Assembly: GCF_029227915.1 (NCBI RefSeq)
Contig: NC_079885.1
Coordinates: 3,658,001-3,722,000 of the forward strand
Direction of reading: 5' to 3'
Length of the DNA stretch: 64,000 nt
Source: Hydractinia symbiolongicarpus
Taxonomy: Eukaryota; Cnidaria; Hydrozoa; Anthoathecata; Hydractiniidae
Part shown: piece by piece, positions 63,301-64,000 of the stretch
How the letters are laid out: the number at the start of each line of letters is the position of its first letter
How positions within the stretch are numbered: position 1 is the stretch's first letter
Notes under the pieces: generated by a model
Told to the model about the DNA's origin: nothing
Seen by the model: only the letters and a program-made list of their open reading frames with translations
Databases searched by the model: none
Made by a program: the position numbers and the translations under genes

Positions 63301-64000
63301 TTTGAAATGAAGCGCCTTCACAACGCCCAGTGAAGTCGGTTAATTCCAGCAATCATGTCAATTTAAGAAGAATGTTATTTCTTGGGTCTAATTGTCTCAC
63401 TTATCACATTTATAAAGTCACAGTCCAAAATCAGTTCAATTAAGTCCCACAGTCAATCGTTTCACTGTTAAGAGGGATACAACCTAGTATTATCAGAAAA
63501 ACATCGCTAAATGCATGTTGGTGCAAATATGTGACGCAACCGTTGTAACACAAACGGACTGATACCGTTAGAAAGTCATTGAAATGTAGTTTTTGAAACT
63601 GTCTCTATATCTTCAACGCGCGCTAACAGCCAGGATTGGTCCCACAGTAAAAAAAGATTATCTATCTAAATTTTTAAATGAAGCGCTCCATACAGCGACC
63701 AGTGTAATCGCTGAGTTCCAGCAATCATGTCAAATTAAGAAGACTGTTACTTCTTAGGGTCTAGTTGGCTCACTTATCACCTTTATAAGGTCACAGTCCA
63801 AAGTTACTTTAATTAAGTCCCAGAGTCACTCGTTTCACTGTTAAAAGCGATACAACTTAGTAATATCGCAAAAAAATCACTAAATACATGTTGCTACGAA
63901 TATGTGACGAAACCGTTGTAACTCAAGCGGATTGATATCGTTAGAAAGTCAATGAAATGTAGTATTTGAAACTGTATCTATTTCTTCAGCGCGTGCTAAC
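57336..64000 (+). repeat. Large segmental duplication, second copy, with four extra monomers
   Basis: This copy repeats about 47640-52820 and is still continuing at the window end (64000 corresponds to about 52818). Extra monomers relative to the first copy lie at about 57820-58200 (one), 61360-62110 (two) and 63228-63600 (one). Each extra segment is a whole number of monomers, as expected from unequal exchange or replication slippage between monomers. Private variants are otherwise shared almost base for base. Confidence 0.85.

Larger units (their letters stand above)
37400..64000 (+). repeat. Satellite array, right part (same family)
   Basis: The same satellite resumes in exact phase after the insertion and runs to the window end, with about 71 monomers, all in forward orientation. 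It contains the same monomer classes as the left part, plus a block of more diverged monomers at about 52820-57335. I see no gene in it; frames such as those at 54706-54897 and 57244-57492 are chance readings through monomers. The array is cut by both window edges, so its full length is unknown. Confidence 0.97.

Noticed and set aside
1-64000. Telomeric repeats, rRNA genes or 5S arrays.
   Set aside because: No short telomere-type tandem repeat and no rRNA-like stretch was seen.

Overview
This window is eukaryotic non-coding DNA. About 91% of it (1-31920 and 37400-64000) is one satellite family with a monomer of about 372-373 bp, roughly 157 copies in total. The rest is a single 5,479-bp non-satellite insertion at 31921-37399. 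I see no protein-coding gene in the satellite: reading frames are short and follow the repeat phase. The organism cannot be named from this. The array is AT-rich, CpG is not depleted in the monomer (about 15 CpG in one 373-bp copy counted by eye), and the insertion carries tRNA-like sequence and transposon-like ends. This fits an invertebrate or other non-vertebrate eukaryote, probably a centromeric, pericentromeric or other heterochromatic array.

Left array (1-31920). The first 4 kb are a zig-zag: forward monomers (1-1437), an 11-bp filler, an inverted block of about 1.5 kb (1449-2926), then forward monomers again. The same stretch appears three times in alternating orientation. After that every monomer is forward, and higher-order repeats (HORs) of changing length follow one another: a 3-monomer HOR of 1,118 bp (3788-6023), a mixture of 2-, 3-, 4- and 5-monomer steps (about 7962-17280), 3-, 5- and 8-monomer offsets (17281-22290), a 7-monomer tandem duplication of 2,608 bp (about 22291-27506) and a 4-monomer HOR of 1,491 bp (about 27507-31600).

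Insertion (31921-37399). It splits one monomer with no loss of satellite sequence; the empty site can be read from sister monomers. It consists of two head-to-tail units, 31921-34800 (2,880 bp) and 34801-37399 (2,599 bp), that abut without a spacer. Each unit runs: a 15-bp lead, a short inverted repeat, a purine-rich minisatellite, AT-rich sequence with a tRNA-like gene on the minus strand, degenerate internal repeats, a GCTAGC-rich minisatellite, a nearly identical right half of about 0.9 kb, and a terminal copy of the inverted repeat. The design recalls rolling-circle (Helitron/Helentron-like) non-autonomous elements, but the diagnostic ends do not all fit.

Right array (37400-64000). It has a dimeric HOR (about 38141-39630), a 6-monomer duplication of 2,238 bp (about 39660-44100), a mixed zone, and a large segmental duplication: about 47640-52820 recurs at about 57336-64000 with four extra monomers gained in three steps. 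Between the two copies lies a block of clearly more diverged, probably older monomers (about 52820-57335). Recurrent elements within the monomer are short inverted repeats built from CCGTT/AACGG, including two TAACGG motifs on opposite strands that match the Myb-type consensus.
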